Positions 44,993 to 54,460 of a DNA stretch of 64,000 nt are shown piece by piece. Under the pieces are notes generated by a model. That model made no database searches. It was not told where the DNA came from and saw only the letters and a list, made by a program, of their open reading frames with translations. Position 1 is the first letter of the stretch. Every line of letters starts with the position of its first letter. The position numbers and the translations under genes are program-made. Source of the stretch: Sulfolobus sp. S-194 (lineage in GTDB: Archaea; Thermoproteota; Thermoprotei_A; Sulfolobales; Sulfolobaceae); the NCBI RefSeq assembly GCF_012222305.1, contig NZ_CP035730.1, forward strand, positions 1,887,501 to 1,951,500. Direction: 5' to 3'.

Positions 44993-46180
44993 ATGATAAG
45001 TTTAATCGGAAAGATTTTTGATGGAGAGAAAACAATTGAGAAGGGAACAGTTGTTATAGATGGAGAAAAAATAGTTAAAGTCGTAGAAGGAGAGGAGAGA
45101 AAAGAAGGAGAAGTAATATACGGAAATTTCATAATGCCAGGCTTAATTGATACCCATATACATTTCTTTGGTGTAGATGAAGACAACCTCTTATCATGGA
45201 ATCTAGCTAACGAAATTGACGTTGCAATAAGAAGTACGAGGGATATGGAAAGGCTTCTTAGATCGGGGTTTACAGTAGTTAGGGATTTAGGAAGTAAAGT
45301 AGCAGTTAATTTAGCCAAATTACAGAGAAAAGGTGAGATTATAGGACCTACTGTTCTTGCTTCTGGATATTCGTTATCAATAACTGGAGGTAATGATGAT
45401 CCTAAATCTTTACCTATTGATATAGCCCAAAGGCTTTCATATTCCTTCTATTGTGATTACCCGAATGAATGCAGAAAGGCTGTAAGAATGGCAATAAGAC
45501 AAGGTGCAACTGTAATAAAAGTTTATGCTTCTGGTGCATTTTCTCAAGGAGGAAAGATAATGCCAGGTTTTTCATTAGATGAATTAAAAGCAATCGTTGA
45601 AGAGGCTCATAGAAACGGACTTAAAGTTGCTTCACATGCTTATGGTAAGGAAGCTATAATGAACTCAATCCTAGCTGGAGTTGATACAATAGAACATGGT
45701 CTAGGCTTAGATGATGAGACTGCTACTTTAATTAAAGAAAAAGGAATATGTTATATACCTACATTAGCGACTTACGAAATACCATTTGAAGTAGACCCAA
45801 CAGTTAGACCATTTAGAGAAGAACTAGTCAAAAGGCACTTTACCGAAGATATGAAAATTGCAGTATCTCAAGGTTTGAAAATTGCATTGGGAACTGATTA
45901 TGTGGGATCTAAACAAAGACCTCACGGAAAGAACTATAGAGAAGCTGTATTACTTTCAAGTTATATGCCAAAGGTAGAAGTATTAAAATCTGCAACTTCC
46001 ATAGCTAGTGAATGCTTAGGATTAACCAATGTTGGTAGAATAAAAGAAGGTTACAACGCTGATTTAATTGTATTAAACGCTGATCCATTAAATGACATAG
46101 AAAACTTATCACCACAGCATGTAATGTATGTGATAAAAGCCGGGAAAAAGTACAAAGGTTATGCTCTTTTTAATGATTAA
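44993..46180 (+). CDS. Metal-dependent amidohydrolase (imidazolonepropionase/prolidase-like)
   Basis: 395 residues. GLIDTHIHFFG carries the first metal ligands, VIKVYASG the metal-bridging Lys, ASHAYG and TIEHG further His ligands, and ALGTDYVG the catalytic Asp. The last 50 residues form the small beta domain (GRIKEGYNADLIVLNADPL). It probably hydrolyses an amide or a dipeptide. Its end overlaps a convergent gene. Confidence 0.9.
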   Translation: MISLIGKIFDGEKTIEKGTVVIDGEKIVKVVEGEERKEGEVIYGNFIMPGLIDTHIHFFGVDEDNLLSWNLANEIDVAIRSTRDMERLLRSGFTVVRDLGSKVAVNLAKLQRKGEIIGPTVLASGYSLSITGGNDDPKSLPIDIAQRLSYSFYCDYPNECRKAVRMAIRQGATVIKVYASGAFSQGGKIMPGFSLDELKAIVEEAHRNGLKVASHAYGKEAIMNSILAGVDTIEHGLGLDDETATLIKEKGICYIPTLATYEIPFEVDPTVRPFREELVKRHFTEDMKIAVSQGLKIALGTDYVGSKQRPHGKNYREAVLLSSYMPKVEVLKSATSIASECLGLTNVGRIKEGYNADLIVLNADPLNDIENLSPQHVMYVIKAGKKYKGYALFND

Positions 46181-46868
46181 TTTCAGTAGCAGTAACAGTA
46201 TATGTTACATTTTCTAACTGAGAAAAAAGCTGTAACAGAGATTGTGTTGAAGAGAAAAACCCAGACGTTTCTATTACATAAGCCTGATCTTCCTTAATAA
46301 GTACTATTCCGCTTTCTGGATATATTGCCTCTCCGTAAAGCGAGTTTTCTAATTCATACTCGTTATTAGAATAATAGTATTTGAAACCGTTATAAGTACC
46401 ATTTATAGTTACGTTGGAATATGGTAAGATCGAAAGAGAAACATTCACAAATCGCGTGTTATTATAATTAATTTCCGCTATAATGAGTACCGACTGATTT
46501 TGAGTTAAAACCTCTAGAGTTCCATTGTTTGAAAAAGTAGAAATTACTTCGAGTGCTGGATAAATTGCGCTTAATGGTGAATCAAAAGGGATAGTTGGAA
46601 TTGTTAAATTCTTCTTGAAAGTAAGATTGAAAAAAGTGTAACCAAACCCACGATAATACGTGAAGGAAAGATTTTTATCTATAGTCCAGTTACTTAAGGA
46701 ATATAGTATCTGAATTTTTGATTTTATTATTTTATGTGGCTGATTAACATAAAAATAAAGTCCAACAGCAATAATTAATAGAACTACAAGAACTATCGTT
46801 AGTTTTGATACCACTTGATACACTCCTTTTTTGATATATATAAGCATTCGCTTCACATTTGTGAACAT
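46170..46868 (-). CDS. Hypothetical membrane-anchored extracellular protein
   Basis: 232 residues: an N-terminal membrane segment (residues 22-45, LTIVLVVLLIIAVGLYFYV) and an Asn/Thr/Tyr-rich outer domain with many NxS/T glycosylation sites. The family is unrecognised. It overlaps the amidohydrolase end by 11 bases (convergent). Confidence 0.6.
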   Translation of the reverse strand: MFTNVKRMLIYIKKGVYQVVSKLTIVLVVLLIIAVGLYFYVNQPHKIIKSKIQILYSLSNWTIDKNLSFTYYRGFGYTFFNLTFKKNLTIPTIPFDSPLSAIYPALEVISTFSNNGTLEVLTQNQSVLIIAEINYNNTRFVNVSLSILPYSNVTINGTYNGFKYYYSNNEYELENSLYGEAIYPESGIVLIKEDQAYVIETSGFFSSTQSLLQLFSQLENVTYTVTATEINH

Positions 46869-46963
46869 ACAGTTACTAACCTAAAATATTATCATTCTCT
46901 AAATATATAAGTAACTCACATTAAGAAAAAGCTGTGCCTCTCAGATTTATCACTGTCTTAGGG

Positions 46964-47230
46964 CTAAACATATCCAGCCTCAGCCATTCTATTAATTACT
47001 TTAGATATCATCTTCTCTTGTAGTAAATAAATGGACAGCACTGCTAACACAAGGATACTGATCCCTAAGACAAGGAGAGGAGCAAATATTGCAAATATTA
47101 TTGGTATTACAATAATGCCGAATACAAAACCCACTAAGAAATTCCTTCCCTTGATTTCTACGTTAATTGGATTAAATTCGTCCTTTAATTGTATAGGAAC
47201 CGTCGAAGCTAATAGGTAAGAATATAGCAT
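46964..47230 (-). CDS. Small membrane protein, hypothetical
   Basis: 88 residues with two hydrophobic segments (about 32-53 and 54-70) and a short charged C-terminus. No motif is recognised. It is plausible as a gene because of its hydrophobic pattern and length, but nothing else supports it. Confidence 0.5.
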   Translation of the reverse strand: MLYSYLLASTVPIQLKDEFNPINVEIKGRNFLVGFVFGIIVIPIIFAIFAPLLVLGISILVLAVLSIYLLQEKMISKVINRMAEAGYV

Positions 47231-47494
47231 ACATATTAGTGGAGTATAGAGTAATAAGGGGTCGGACTTTCATTGAGGTTTCATGAATTTGTATTCAACC
47301 CCTCGTCCTCATACCCCTTGTCCGGCTCCCCACGCCTAGGTTAGGGAGTATGGACTCCCAGCCATGACATGGAGAGCCTCATCAAACCCATCCTCCCCCT
47401 CACATTGCTCACAGAGTTCATTGTAGGGTGTTCTCTTCTACATTATTAACTTGTAACAACAAAGTATATAAACTTTGTGATTACTTATAATCAT
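47231..47494 (+). other. Left end of a TnpB-like element
   Basis: A GC-richer stretch (47260-47440) with hairpin potential (gggagtatggactccc at 47345-47360) lies before the element's genes. A TATA box (tatataaa, about 47465-47472) sits 25 bases before the ATG at 47495. Confidence 0.45.
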
Positions 47495-47659
47495 ATGGAA
47501 CAGATTGTTTTCCGTGGAGTTATATCTTCAGCTGGTAGGGATAAGTATGGGGTTCAAAGGTATACAATAAACGTACCTAAAAGTGTGAGGGACAAGGTTA
47601 GTAAAATCGCTGGTAAGGAGGTGATTGTAATTGTTATCCTACCAGATGATGAGGAGTAA
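47495..47659 (+). CDS. AbrB-like small protein of the TnpB element
   Basis: 54 residues from ATG 47495 (leaderless by TATA spacing). KYGVQRYTINVPKSVRDKV looks like an AbrB/SpoVT strand-loop-helix, a DNA-binding fold. It is associated with TnpB-like genes in Sulfolobales. A short frame follows (47646-47747, starting MMRSKLIGSKEAL), overlapping it and the TnpB frame. Confidence 0.55.
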   Translation: MEQIVFRGVISSAGRDKYGVQRYTINVPKSVRDKVSKIAGKEVIVIVILPDDEE

Positions 47660-47721
47660 ATTAATAGGGTCTAAGGAAGCACTTGATAACTTTCAATTCG
47701 TCACAATAAACGGTAAAGTGA

Positions 47722-48738
47722 TTTTCAACGAGAAAGACAATTGTTAGGATTGCTAGGGTTTACTCACAAGTTGTTAAGAGTGCTATTAAACCGTTGTTTG
47801 ATGGGAAGAGTGTTGATGAGTTAACTAAGGAGTTTTATAATGTTTTACCTAACTATGTTTATCTTGAAACTGCTTTAAAGCAAGCTAAGACAATTGTTGA
47901 GGGTTTGTTAGAAAGGGAGGAAGAGAGGGGTGAGATAATTCATGCAAGGATTAGAAAGTTCTGGTTTGGGAGTAGGGGTAATAAAAGTGATAGGGGTAAT
48001 AGGAATATGAAGTTCCGCGTTTTAGAAGACCGCGTGTTAATTAAGGTTAGAGACCCGTGGAATAAGGAGTGGATTTTTGGGAAAGCTTATTTCGGTAAGG
48101 AGTACTTACCACTGCTTAAGGAGTTGGAGGATTTAGCTCAAAGGAAGGAGGAGGGTTACGGTGCTGTAATTAGTTTCAAGCACTGTCCTATGATCCACCT
48201 CCAAGTACCGCTTTGGTTGTACTTGAAACACTTCTCTTTACCAAAACCCAATGGCTATAATTTAGTTGCTGGTTTTGATTTAAATAGTGACAGACTGAAC
48301 GTTGTTGTGATTAACAAAGATGGTAAAGTTATTACTTTTAAAACGTGGTGGTATTCTGAGGGTGTTTCTCACGGTTTTCCTAAGGATAAGGCTAGAGCTT
48401 TAAGATTAAACGCTTTATCTAACTCCCTGGAGTTCCTATCAAGGATTGGTGTTGATTACGTCGTTTTTGAGGATTTATTCCTAGTTAAGAGGAGGAAGTT
48501 TATCAAGAGTAAAAGTGGTAATAGGAAGATTAGCAAATTTGCTAAGAAGCAGTTACTAATTCACGGTGTTATTAAATCTTTAAGGTTTGGTTTTAACGTC
48601 GTGTTGGTCAATCCTAAGGGTACTACTAACTCTGGGGAGCATGATAGGGTAATGAGGGAAAAAGGGTTTGACAAGCATACGGCATCAGCTTACTTAATAG
48701 CATTAAAAGGGTTAGGAATGTTGAATGATATCAAATAG
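47722..48738 (+). CDS. TnpB-like RuvC-nuclease protein without zinc finger
   Basis: The frame is open from 47722; the first standard codon is a TTG at 47794 (314 residues), yet the family-like sequence begins at about 47734 (KTIVRIARVYSQVV), so the start is uncertain, perhaps a frameshift from the preceding small frame. RuvC residues are visible: AGFDLNSDRLNVVV (Asp), YVVFEDLFL (Glu) and FDKHTASAYLIAL (Asp). The usual TnpB zinc finger CxxC pair is missing. TnpB proteins are RNA-guided DNA nucleases that keep their element in place. Confidence 0.7.
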   Translation, partial: FSTRKTIVRIARVYSQVVKSAIKPLFDGKSVDELTKEFYNVLPNYVYLETALKQAKTIVEGLLEREEERGEIIHARIRKFWFGSRGNKSDRGNRNMKFRVLEDRVLIKVRDPWNKEWIFGKAYFGKEYLPLLKELEDLAQRKEEGYGAVISFKHCPMIHLQVPLWLYLKHFSLPKPNGYNLVAGFDLNSDRLNVVVINKDGKVITFKTWWYSEGVSHGFPKDKARALRLNALSNSLEFLSRIGVDYVVFEDLFLVKRRKFIKSKSGNRKISKFAKKQLLIHGVIKSLRFGFNVVLVNPKGTTNSGEHDRVMREKGFDKHTASAYLIALKGLGMLNDIK

Positions 48739-48779
48739 TATAAAATTCATGGTTTATAGGAAAACTGTTGGCAACGGCG

Positions 48780-48905
48780 ATAGTGTCGTCATTAAGCTAT
48801 TTATATTTCTATATTAAAATAAGGTTTACAATAACTTTATCTTAGTATCTTCTCTTCCTAGAGATTAACTCAATTAATGAAATTATATGCAAATGACGAC
48901 ACTAT
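48780..48905 (+). repeat. MITE copy 3
   Basis: 126 bp with ends atagtgtcgtcattaagcta and its inverted form (atgacgacactat). The first 20 bases are identical to the end of the IS1-like remnant at 25596. It lies just after the TnpB-like element. Confidence 0.88.
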
Positions 48906-48993
48906 CCCATGACCCATGGTTGAAGGGCTAATTCCCTACACTCGATCATGAATAAAATGGTTAAAATGAAAGTGTAGGGACAAACGGAAAATC

Positions 48994-49410
48994 CTAATGG
49001 CGTTGGCTCTCATTTAGGTTTTGTATGATAATATTCTCTTTATCAATCTCTTTTAACTTGAGATCTAAAGAGAGTAACTTGAGATTATAAGTTTTTGCCG
49101 TATAATATAAGATCAAATCTATCAAATCATTATGCCTTTTATCATTTAGAGCCTTTATGTAAGCTGATATGGGTATTTTTAGTAAACGATAAGTTTTATT
49201 TATACTTTTCAGGCCAGTTTTCACTACATTAAAATCTACTTCAATTCCTTGTTTTATTAGTCTCTTAATTACCCACATAGCTTCTAGCAGTGATAACTCT
49301 GAGAAATAAACTTCATGATTATAGAACTCTTTTATGATGCTTATTATTTCCTCACCTACATCTATGCCAAGAGCGGGAAGAATAAAACTTGTATCAATGA
49401 GGATTCTCAT
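48994..49410 (-). CDS. vapC: PIN-domain (VapC-like) toxin
   Basis: 138 residues. PIN-type acidic residues: LIDTSFILP (Asp), SELSLLEAMW (Glu), RHNDLIDLILYY (Asp) and LSLDLKLKE (Asp). It overlaps the antitoxin gene upstream by 17 bases, so the two form a second VapBC pair of the window. Confidence 0.83.
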   Translation of the reverse strand: MRILIDTSFILPALGIDVGEEIISIIKEFYNHEVYFSELSLLEAMWVIKRLIKQGIEVDFNVVKTGLKSINKTYRLLKIPISAYIKALNDKRHNDLIDLILYYTAKTYNLKLLSLDLKLKEIDKENIIIQNLNESQRH

Positions 49411-49636
49411 AACTATTTTGCTCCTCTTCGCTTATTTTTTCTATCTCATCCAATGTGATCTTTGCAAACTTCTTACCTTTTATTGAAAGCAGTATAGCAT
49501 CATTATATTCTAAAATTATCTTATTATCTTTAACCTTTAAGGACAATATATCACCCTCTTTTATGTTAAGCTCTTCAGCAACAGCTTTGGGAATATGAAT
49601 TGTTAGCTTTTTACCTACACGTACTTTGGTCTTCAT
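49394..49636 (-). CDS. vapB: AbrB-type antitoxin (VapB-like)
   Basis: 80 residues with the AbrB/SpoVT N-terminus (VRVGKKLTIHIPKAVAEELNIKEGD) and an acidic C-terminal tail for toxin binding. Gene order and overlap match a VapBC operon on the minus strand. Confidence 0.85.
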   Translation of the reverse strand: MKTKVRVGKKLTIHIPKAVAEELNIKEGDILSLKVKDNKIILEYNDAILLSIKGKKFAKITLDEIEKISEEEQNSYENPH

Positions 49637-50025
49637 AATTTAAAATAAGTTATACCATTATAAAAATATTCTTACTTATTTATGAAGAGTCTAATTTAGA
49701 TAAAGAATGTAGTATTCATATTGCAGTTTACGTAAAATCCTTACGATAAGATAGTTTTTAAACAAAACAGCTTCAGAAACAAACATCTTCACTAAAAGAA
49801 AGTTAAAAACCTATCCTATTTACCAAAATTAGATATAAATATTCAAAAATCCTTTATAATAATTAATGTAATGATTTTCCGATAAATGCTATTCTTAGTT
49901 TAAATTCCTTAACACCTATCCTTTTATATAGATACTCTTCTAGAATTAAACAAAATCTTTCCTATAAATATAAAGTTAAGGCTTATTAAAAATAGGGAAG
50001 TATATTGACCAATAATTAAACAAAT
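49637..50025. other. 389-base intergenic region, nothing recognised
   Basis: AT-rich; it contains the promoter of the antitoxin gene on its left and the end of the oxidoreductase gene on its right. No repeat or RNA gene is visible. Confidence 0.35.
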
Positions 50026-52107
50026 TTAAAAATCATCTAACCTTATGGGTACTTTTTTAACCCTTCTCTTTAAAACATCTTCTACAGCACTGGTCACAGC
50101 TGCTGCAGCAACACCAACTGGTATCTCACCAATTCCCTTTACACCTCCTGGTGTAGTTGGAGAAGGTGTTGGAACAATATTAACCTCAATTTCTGGTAAA
50201 TCTGATGCTGTTGGTAAACCATAATCTGCTAGACTTGTAGTTAATAAATTACCCTGATCATCATAAACGTAAGATTCATAAAGTGCAATAGAAATTCCTA
50301 TTGCCGTACCACCAATAACTTGTTCCTTTACAAGATCTTCATCTATCGGGTTCCCTGGATCTATGTAAACAACATGCTTTATTGGTCTAATTTTACCATC
50401 TTCGATTCTAACTACAGCTAAATCACAAGCAAACGGATATGCGTTAAATCTATACTTCCCTTGAAGAGAGAAAGTAAAAGTTATTTCTTCTCCCTCAAAT
50501 TGCGTAATCCCTATTTTACCGTGTTCACCTATGAAGTATCCGTCTTTATACTCGGCATTTCCTATAAGACTTTCAGCTTCCCTTTTTAGTTTAGCCTTTA
50601 GCTCTTCTACAGCACCAGCTATTGCTCCATAAGTGTAAGCAGCCATTCTACTTCCACCGGGACCAAAGGATGAGGTTAGTTCGTTATTGTCTAAAATTTC
50701 ATACGTCACTTGCTCCGTGGGGATTCCGAGAAGTTTTGAGACTAACAGAACAGCCGTATGTTCATTTCCTTGTCCTTCTGGTCCGAAACCTAAACCTACC
50801 ACGATTTTACCATTCTTTATTTTTAACCTGACTTTTTCACTCCCAGAAGGTGTGCTAGGATCTGTGGATAACGCTAAACCAACTCCAGTCTTTTCATCCC
50901 TCATAGAGAATATATCCTTCCTTGATAAAGCCATCTCAAGTAACCCACTAGGATTGCCGGAGTCATAATAAGCAAATCCGCTATCATATGGGAAGGAGTC
51001 TATCACATTAGCTCTTCTAATCTCAGCCTTATCTAAACCTAATTCGTCAGCTATTGTGTCCATAACTCTTTCTAGCGCCCAAGTATGAGGCGGAGTGCCA
51101 GCACCTCTAAATGCTCCAGCTGGGTTCTTATTAGTGGTCACTAAGGTTGCAGTGTATCTAATCCCAGGTATCTTATATGGACCGGTCAAATGCCCTAATG
51201 GTTTAAATGGTTGTCCGGCTTCTAATGATGCCCCTATATCTTCCCAAATATGAATATCTAAGAAATTCACTTTACCTCGAGAATCATAATAGGCTTTAAT
51301 TTTGAATTTTCTTTCCGGTCCGCTACTATTTGAAGCTAATAAATGCTCAGCCCTAGTTTCTATCCACTTTATTGGTACTTTAAATTTAAGAGATGCGAAA
51401 GCCAATACTGATAAATATCTAACTAAAGAAAATTTAGAACCGAAACTACCACCTTGTCTAGCATTCTTATGTATTACCTTAACTCCTAGGGCTTTTTCTA
51501 ACTCAGAAATAACAAAATTTCCAGCTTGCTGATTTGAAATTATTTGTAAACCTTGATTAGTGGGAATAACTATTGCTCCAAAAGTTTCAATCGGATTTCC
51601 ACTACTCCTAGACCAGTATAAGTCTAACTCTAACTCTTTTCCTTGAGTAGATATTTTACCAAACTCAAACGTCTGTTCCCTTACAACGTTACTCTTTAAT
51701 TCATCAAATACATACACTTCACCCTTTAAAGCTTTCTCTATATTAGGTATTGGTTCCAAAGGCTCATAATCTACTTGTACTAACTCTGCTAAATCTGATG
51801 CTTCATAAGGGTCGTTAGCAATTACTAAAGCTACTGGTTGACCAGCGTATAAAGCCTTATTTGTAGCCATTAACATTGTTGATAATCCTGCACCTTCTCT
51901 TTCACCAGCTTCTACTCTTCTTGCAATAATATCTTTACCGGTTAGGACTAAAGCACCATTTTTCTCAGCTTCAGCAGTATCTATTCTCTTTATTCTTGCG
52001 TGAGGATAAGGGCTCCTCACAAATACAGCGTATTTCCCCTTGAAAGGATAATCATCTATGTAATTTCCCTTCCCTTTAATTAAATCTACTACATCTAACC
52101 TTTTCAT
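50026..52107 (-). CDS. Xanthine dehydrogenase-family molybdenum hydroxylase, large subunit
   Basis: 693 residues, slightly shorter than the usual 700-770. The typical N-terminal half (GKGNYIDDYPFKGKYAVFVRSPYPHARI), cofactor-binding phrases (QGGSFGSKFSLVRYL, GAFRGAGTPPHTWALERVMD, GFGPEGQGNEHTAVL) and the catalytic Glu near the end (GGVKGIGEIPVGVAAAAV) are present. In Sulfolobales such enzymes oxidise aldehydes, e.g. glyceraldehyde. The medium (FAD) and small (2Fe-2S) subunits are absent here, so they must be encoded elsewhere. Confidence 0.88.
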   Translation of the reverse strand: MKRLDVVDLIKGKGNYIDDYPFKGKYAVFVRSPYPHARIKRIDTAEAEKNGALVLTGKDIIARRVEAGEREGAGLSTMLMATNKALYAGQPVALVIANDPYEASDLAELVQVDYEPLEPIPNIEKALKGEVYVFDELKSNVVREQTFEFGKISTQGKELELDLYWSRSSGNPIETFGAIVIPTNQGLQIISNQQAGNFVISELEKALGVKVIHKNARQGGSFGSKFSLVRYLSVLAFASLKFKVPIKWIETRAEHLLASNSSGPERKFKIKAYYDSRGKVNFLDIHIWEDIGASLEAGQPFKPLGHLTGPYKIPGIRYTATLVTTNKNPAGAFRGAGTPPHTWALERVMDTIADELGLDKAEIRRANVIDSFPYDSGFAYYDSGNPSGLLEMALSRKDIFSMRDEKTGVGLALSTDPSTPSGSEKVRLKIKNGKIVVGLGFGPEGQGNEHTAVLLVSKLLGIPTEQVTYEILDNNELTSSFGPGGSRMAAYTYGAIAGAVEELKAKLKREAESLIGNAEYKDGYFIGEHGKIGITQFEGEEITFTFSLQGKYRFNAYPFACDLAVVRIEDGKIRPIKHVVYIDPGNPIDEDLVKEQVIGGTAIGISIALYESYVYDDQGNLLTTSLADYGLPTASDLPEIEVNIVPTPSPTTPGGVKGIGEIPVGVAAAAVTSAVEDVLKRRVKKVPIRLDDF

Positions 52108-52757
52108 TAGAAGTTGATAACGCTAAAAAGTATTAAAGTTTATTTCCGAACAATTCCGCCCCTTCTCCTCTTGAGCTCTTATCCTTAGTTCCTAATTTGA
52201 TTTAACAAAAAAAGATCTCTAATAATTGAGCTTGTTAACGTCGTTCAAAATTCTAATCTTCTAAATCATTCTGGATAGATCTGAAAAACCTAAGCTATTA
52301 GCCTTGTATTTAATTTGAAAAATCTTTATAAAATGAGAGAGGTTTTGCGTGTCTATTTAACATAAAATTCTCAACTAGATGAAAAGACAAGGAATCTATA
52401 CTAGATATAACTAAACCATAATCTAACTAAGCAACATATTAAGATTACGAACAATTTGATCGAATAGTAATATTATATTTCCTAAGACTGTAACTCTTTT
52501 ACGTAACTTAAAGTGTCGTCATTATGTTATAAATTCATTAGCATAGTTTATCTCTAGCTAGAGATGACGCTAAGATAAAGTTATTGTATACATTGTTTTA
52601 ATATAGAAATATAAATACCATTATGACGACACTATGTACGTAACTACTCATTATTTTTAATTACTTCTAAATATTATTTTGGTCTGAGTTATGTTTATTA
52701 TATTCAACTAGCTTTCAAAATATTTTAAAAACCTCCTAAGAAGAAAATATATAAAAT
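52108..52757. other. 650-base intergenic region with a MITE
   Basis: AT-rich, with the MITE at 52509-52637. Near 52148 ccgccccttct matches, in reverse, part of the repeat at 29423 and 30612. The start region before 52758 has a TATA-like tract. No gene was recognised. Confidence 0.45.
52509..52637 (-). repeat. MITE copy 4 with perfect target duplication
   Basis: About 129 bp. It is flanked by the perfect 8-bp direct repeat acgtaact at 52501-52508 and 52638-52645, which shows that it moved by DDE-type transposition. The end repeat here is acatagtgtcgtcat. Confidence 0.9.
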
Positions 52758-53657
52758 ATGCATATAAGTGAGATCAACGTAGAGAGTTTTAGAGGGCTTA
52801 AAATTGCTACTAAGCTTAAGAGGGTTAATATTGTCGTTGGGGAGAACGGTAGCGGTAAGACCTCTTTTCTTGAATCGATTTTTATGTCAGCTCTTTTCCA
52901 ATCGGATATAAACGATAATGACATAAACACTTCTCTTATTTATGTACTTAGCAGTAGGGGAGATATTCTTTCTGCATTTTCCACTCTCTCTGACTCTAAA
53001 GTTAGACTTGATGATGTAACAACACAATTTAAGAAGATCGACCCTTACAGTATTGATGTTGAAATAAATAATGAAAAAATAGCTGAAATTAGGGTAAAAT
53101 CTGGAATCTTAACAACTGAGACTTTATCTGGACAGTTGTTTTTGCCAATTACAAGGATTATAAAAAGAATCGGTATTAGATATTCCCCTCTCTACATTTC
53201 TACTTTCTTTGATTCTTCGAGGAATCCAGAAAGAGTCTATAGTATAGCTAAAAGAAAAAATAGAAAAATAGAATCTAATTTTGAAATATTACAAGACGAA
53301 TATGGACAATTTAAGCTATATTACGATAGGCTACCTGCCTATTTTATGGGCAGAGGACTCCTAAAGAGGGAATTAATAAGACTAGCCCTAATGTCATCTG
53401 ATATTCTCTTGATCGATGAAATTGAAGATTCCCTTCATCCCGATCTTGTAATGGAAGTATTGAATGATATAAAGAGTGAAAAAGGAGTTCAAGTAATTTT
53501 CACTACTCACGTAAATGAAGTTGTAAAAATGGCGGTAAAAGTACTTGATGATTCTGAGGCTCAAGTAATTTATTTATCTAAAGCTGGATATAAAACGTAT
53601 AAGATTTCGGAAATTTCTGAGTTAGGGAAACCTCTTAGTTGGTTAGGATATGTGTGA
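52758..53657 (+). CDS. AAA-family ATPase (AAA_15/21, OLD-like) of a two-gene system
   Basis: 299 residues. Walker A VVGENGSGKTSFLESIF follows the opening ISEINVESFRGLK typical of OLD/RecF-like ATPases; Walker B LLIDEIEDSLHPDLV and the H-loop IFTTHVNEVV lie near the end. The coiled-coil arms are very short. It overlaps the TOPRIM gene by four bases (gtga). Such pairs of ATPase and TOPRIM nuclease are found in anti-phage systems (OLD, PARIS, Gabija). No database match could be run. Confidence 0.8.
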   Translation: MHISEINVESFRGLKIATKLKRVNIVVGENGSGKTSFLESIFMSALFQSDINDNDINTSLIYVLSSRGDILSAFSTLSDSKVRLDDVTTQFKKIDPYSIDVEINNEKIAEIRVKSGILTTETLSGQLFLPITRIIKRIGIRYSPLYISTFFDSSRNPERVYSIAKRKNRKIESNFEILQDEYGQFKLYYDRLPAYFMGRGLLKRELIRLALMSSDILLIDEIEDSLHPDLVMEVLNDIKSEKGVQVIFTTHVNEVVKMAVKVLDDSEAQVIYLSKAGYKTYKISEISELGKPLSWLGYV

Positions 53658-54208
53658 AACATATGGCTATAAGTTGTGATAGAATATTCGTAGAAGGTAC
53701 TACTGAAAAGATTATTCTTAGTAAGCTAGGATTTAACGAAGATAATATAGAAATAAAATTTGGAAAGGAAGAAGTGATTAAGGAATTTAAAAAGCACTTG
53801 TCTTTTCCTATCTTGAAAAAGGGAAATGTATGTTTCATAGTAGATGGAGACGAGGAAGGATATAAAGGTGTTTATGATAGGCTTAAGAAGGATATAATTG
53901 TGCTAGATTATTCTCCACCGTATATAAAAATGTGTAAGGATAACTTATGTTATGTTTTAATAGTCATAGGTAATAAAAATGATGATTTTAAAGGTTGTAT
54001 TGAAACAATATTATTGGAAAAACTTAAGATAGATGAGAAAATTAATGATATAATACACAGAGTATTAGAATATGAACAACAGAAGGTAGAGCATCTTTCA
54101 ACATGTGATAAAGATAAAATACGTTTTTATTTATCAATTTTTTGCTTTCTAGCGAACCAACATTGCTTTATCTATCTAGAAAGTTTACAGAAGAATTATT
54201 TAGAATAG
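53654..54208 (+). CDS. TOPRIM-domain nuclease-like protein, partner of the AAA ATPase
   Basis: About 184 residues from GTG 53654 (ATG 53663 is also possible). The TOPRIM residues are visible: Glu in RIFVEGTTEKIIL and DxD in VCFIVDGDEEG. The fold matches the DUF3226/DUF4435-like TOPRIM group used with ATPases as effector nucleases. The GTGA overlap with the ATPase gene implies translational coupling. The C-terminal half is helical and unrecognised. Confidence 0.7.
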   Translation: MKHMAISCDRIFVEGTTEKIILSKLGFNEDNIEIKFGKEEVIKEFKKHLSFPILKKGNVCFIVDGDEEGYKGVYDRLKKDIIVLDYSPPYIKMCKDNLCYVLIVIGNKNDDFKGCIETILLEKLKIDEKINDIIHRVLEYEQQKVEHLSTCDKDKIRFYLSIFCFLANQHCFIYLESLQKNYLE

Positions 54209-54283
54209 TTGTGGAGGATATTATGCGAAATATTATCGCTGATTTTATAAAAATTAAATAACGTTACCAAAAAGTTCTATTAC

Positions 54284-54460
54284 TTAAGAATTATACCCTA
54301 AACCCTTAGAAAGATATTCTTCAGCTTCAGACATATACTTAATAGCTAATTCTAACCTAATCCTAATTCCGGCTTGAGGATCTACTTTAGATAATGCTGA
54401 AAGTATAAGATTTTCAACATCAATGCCCATCTCTTCAGCCTTTCTTATTAACTCTTCCAT
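54284..54460 (-). pseudogene. PaREP1-family fragment
   Basis: 58 codons from ATG 54460: MEELIRKAEEMGIDVENL, then IRIRLELAIKYMSEAEEYLSKG and a stop. It matches the N-terminal half of the PaREP1 gene at 27.3-27.8 kb and then ends abruptly, so it is a truncated relic. Confidence 0.65.

Noticed and set aside
52758-54208. Naming the ATPase/TOPRIM pair as PARIS
   Set aside because: The general plan fits, but lengths and motifs differ and no family search could be run.
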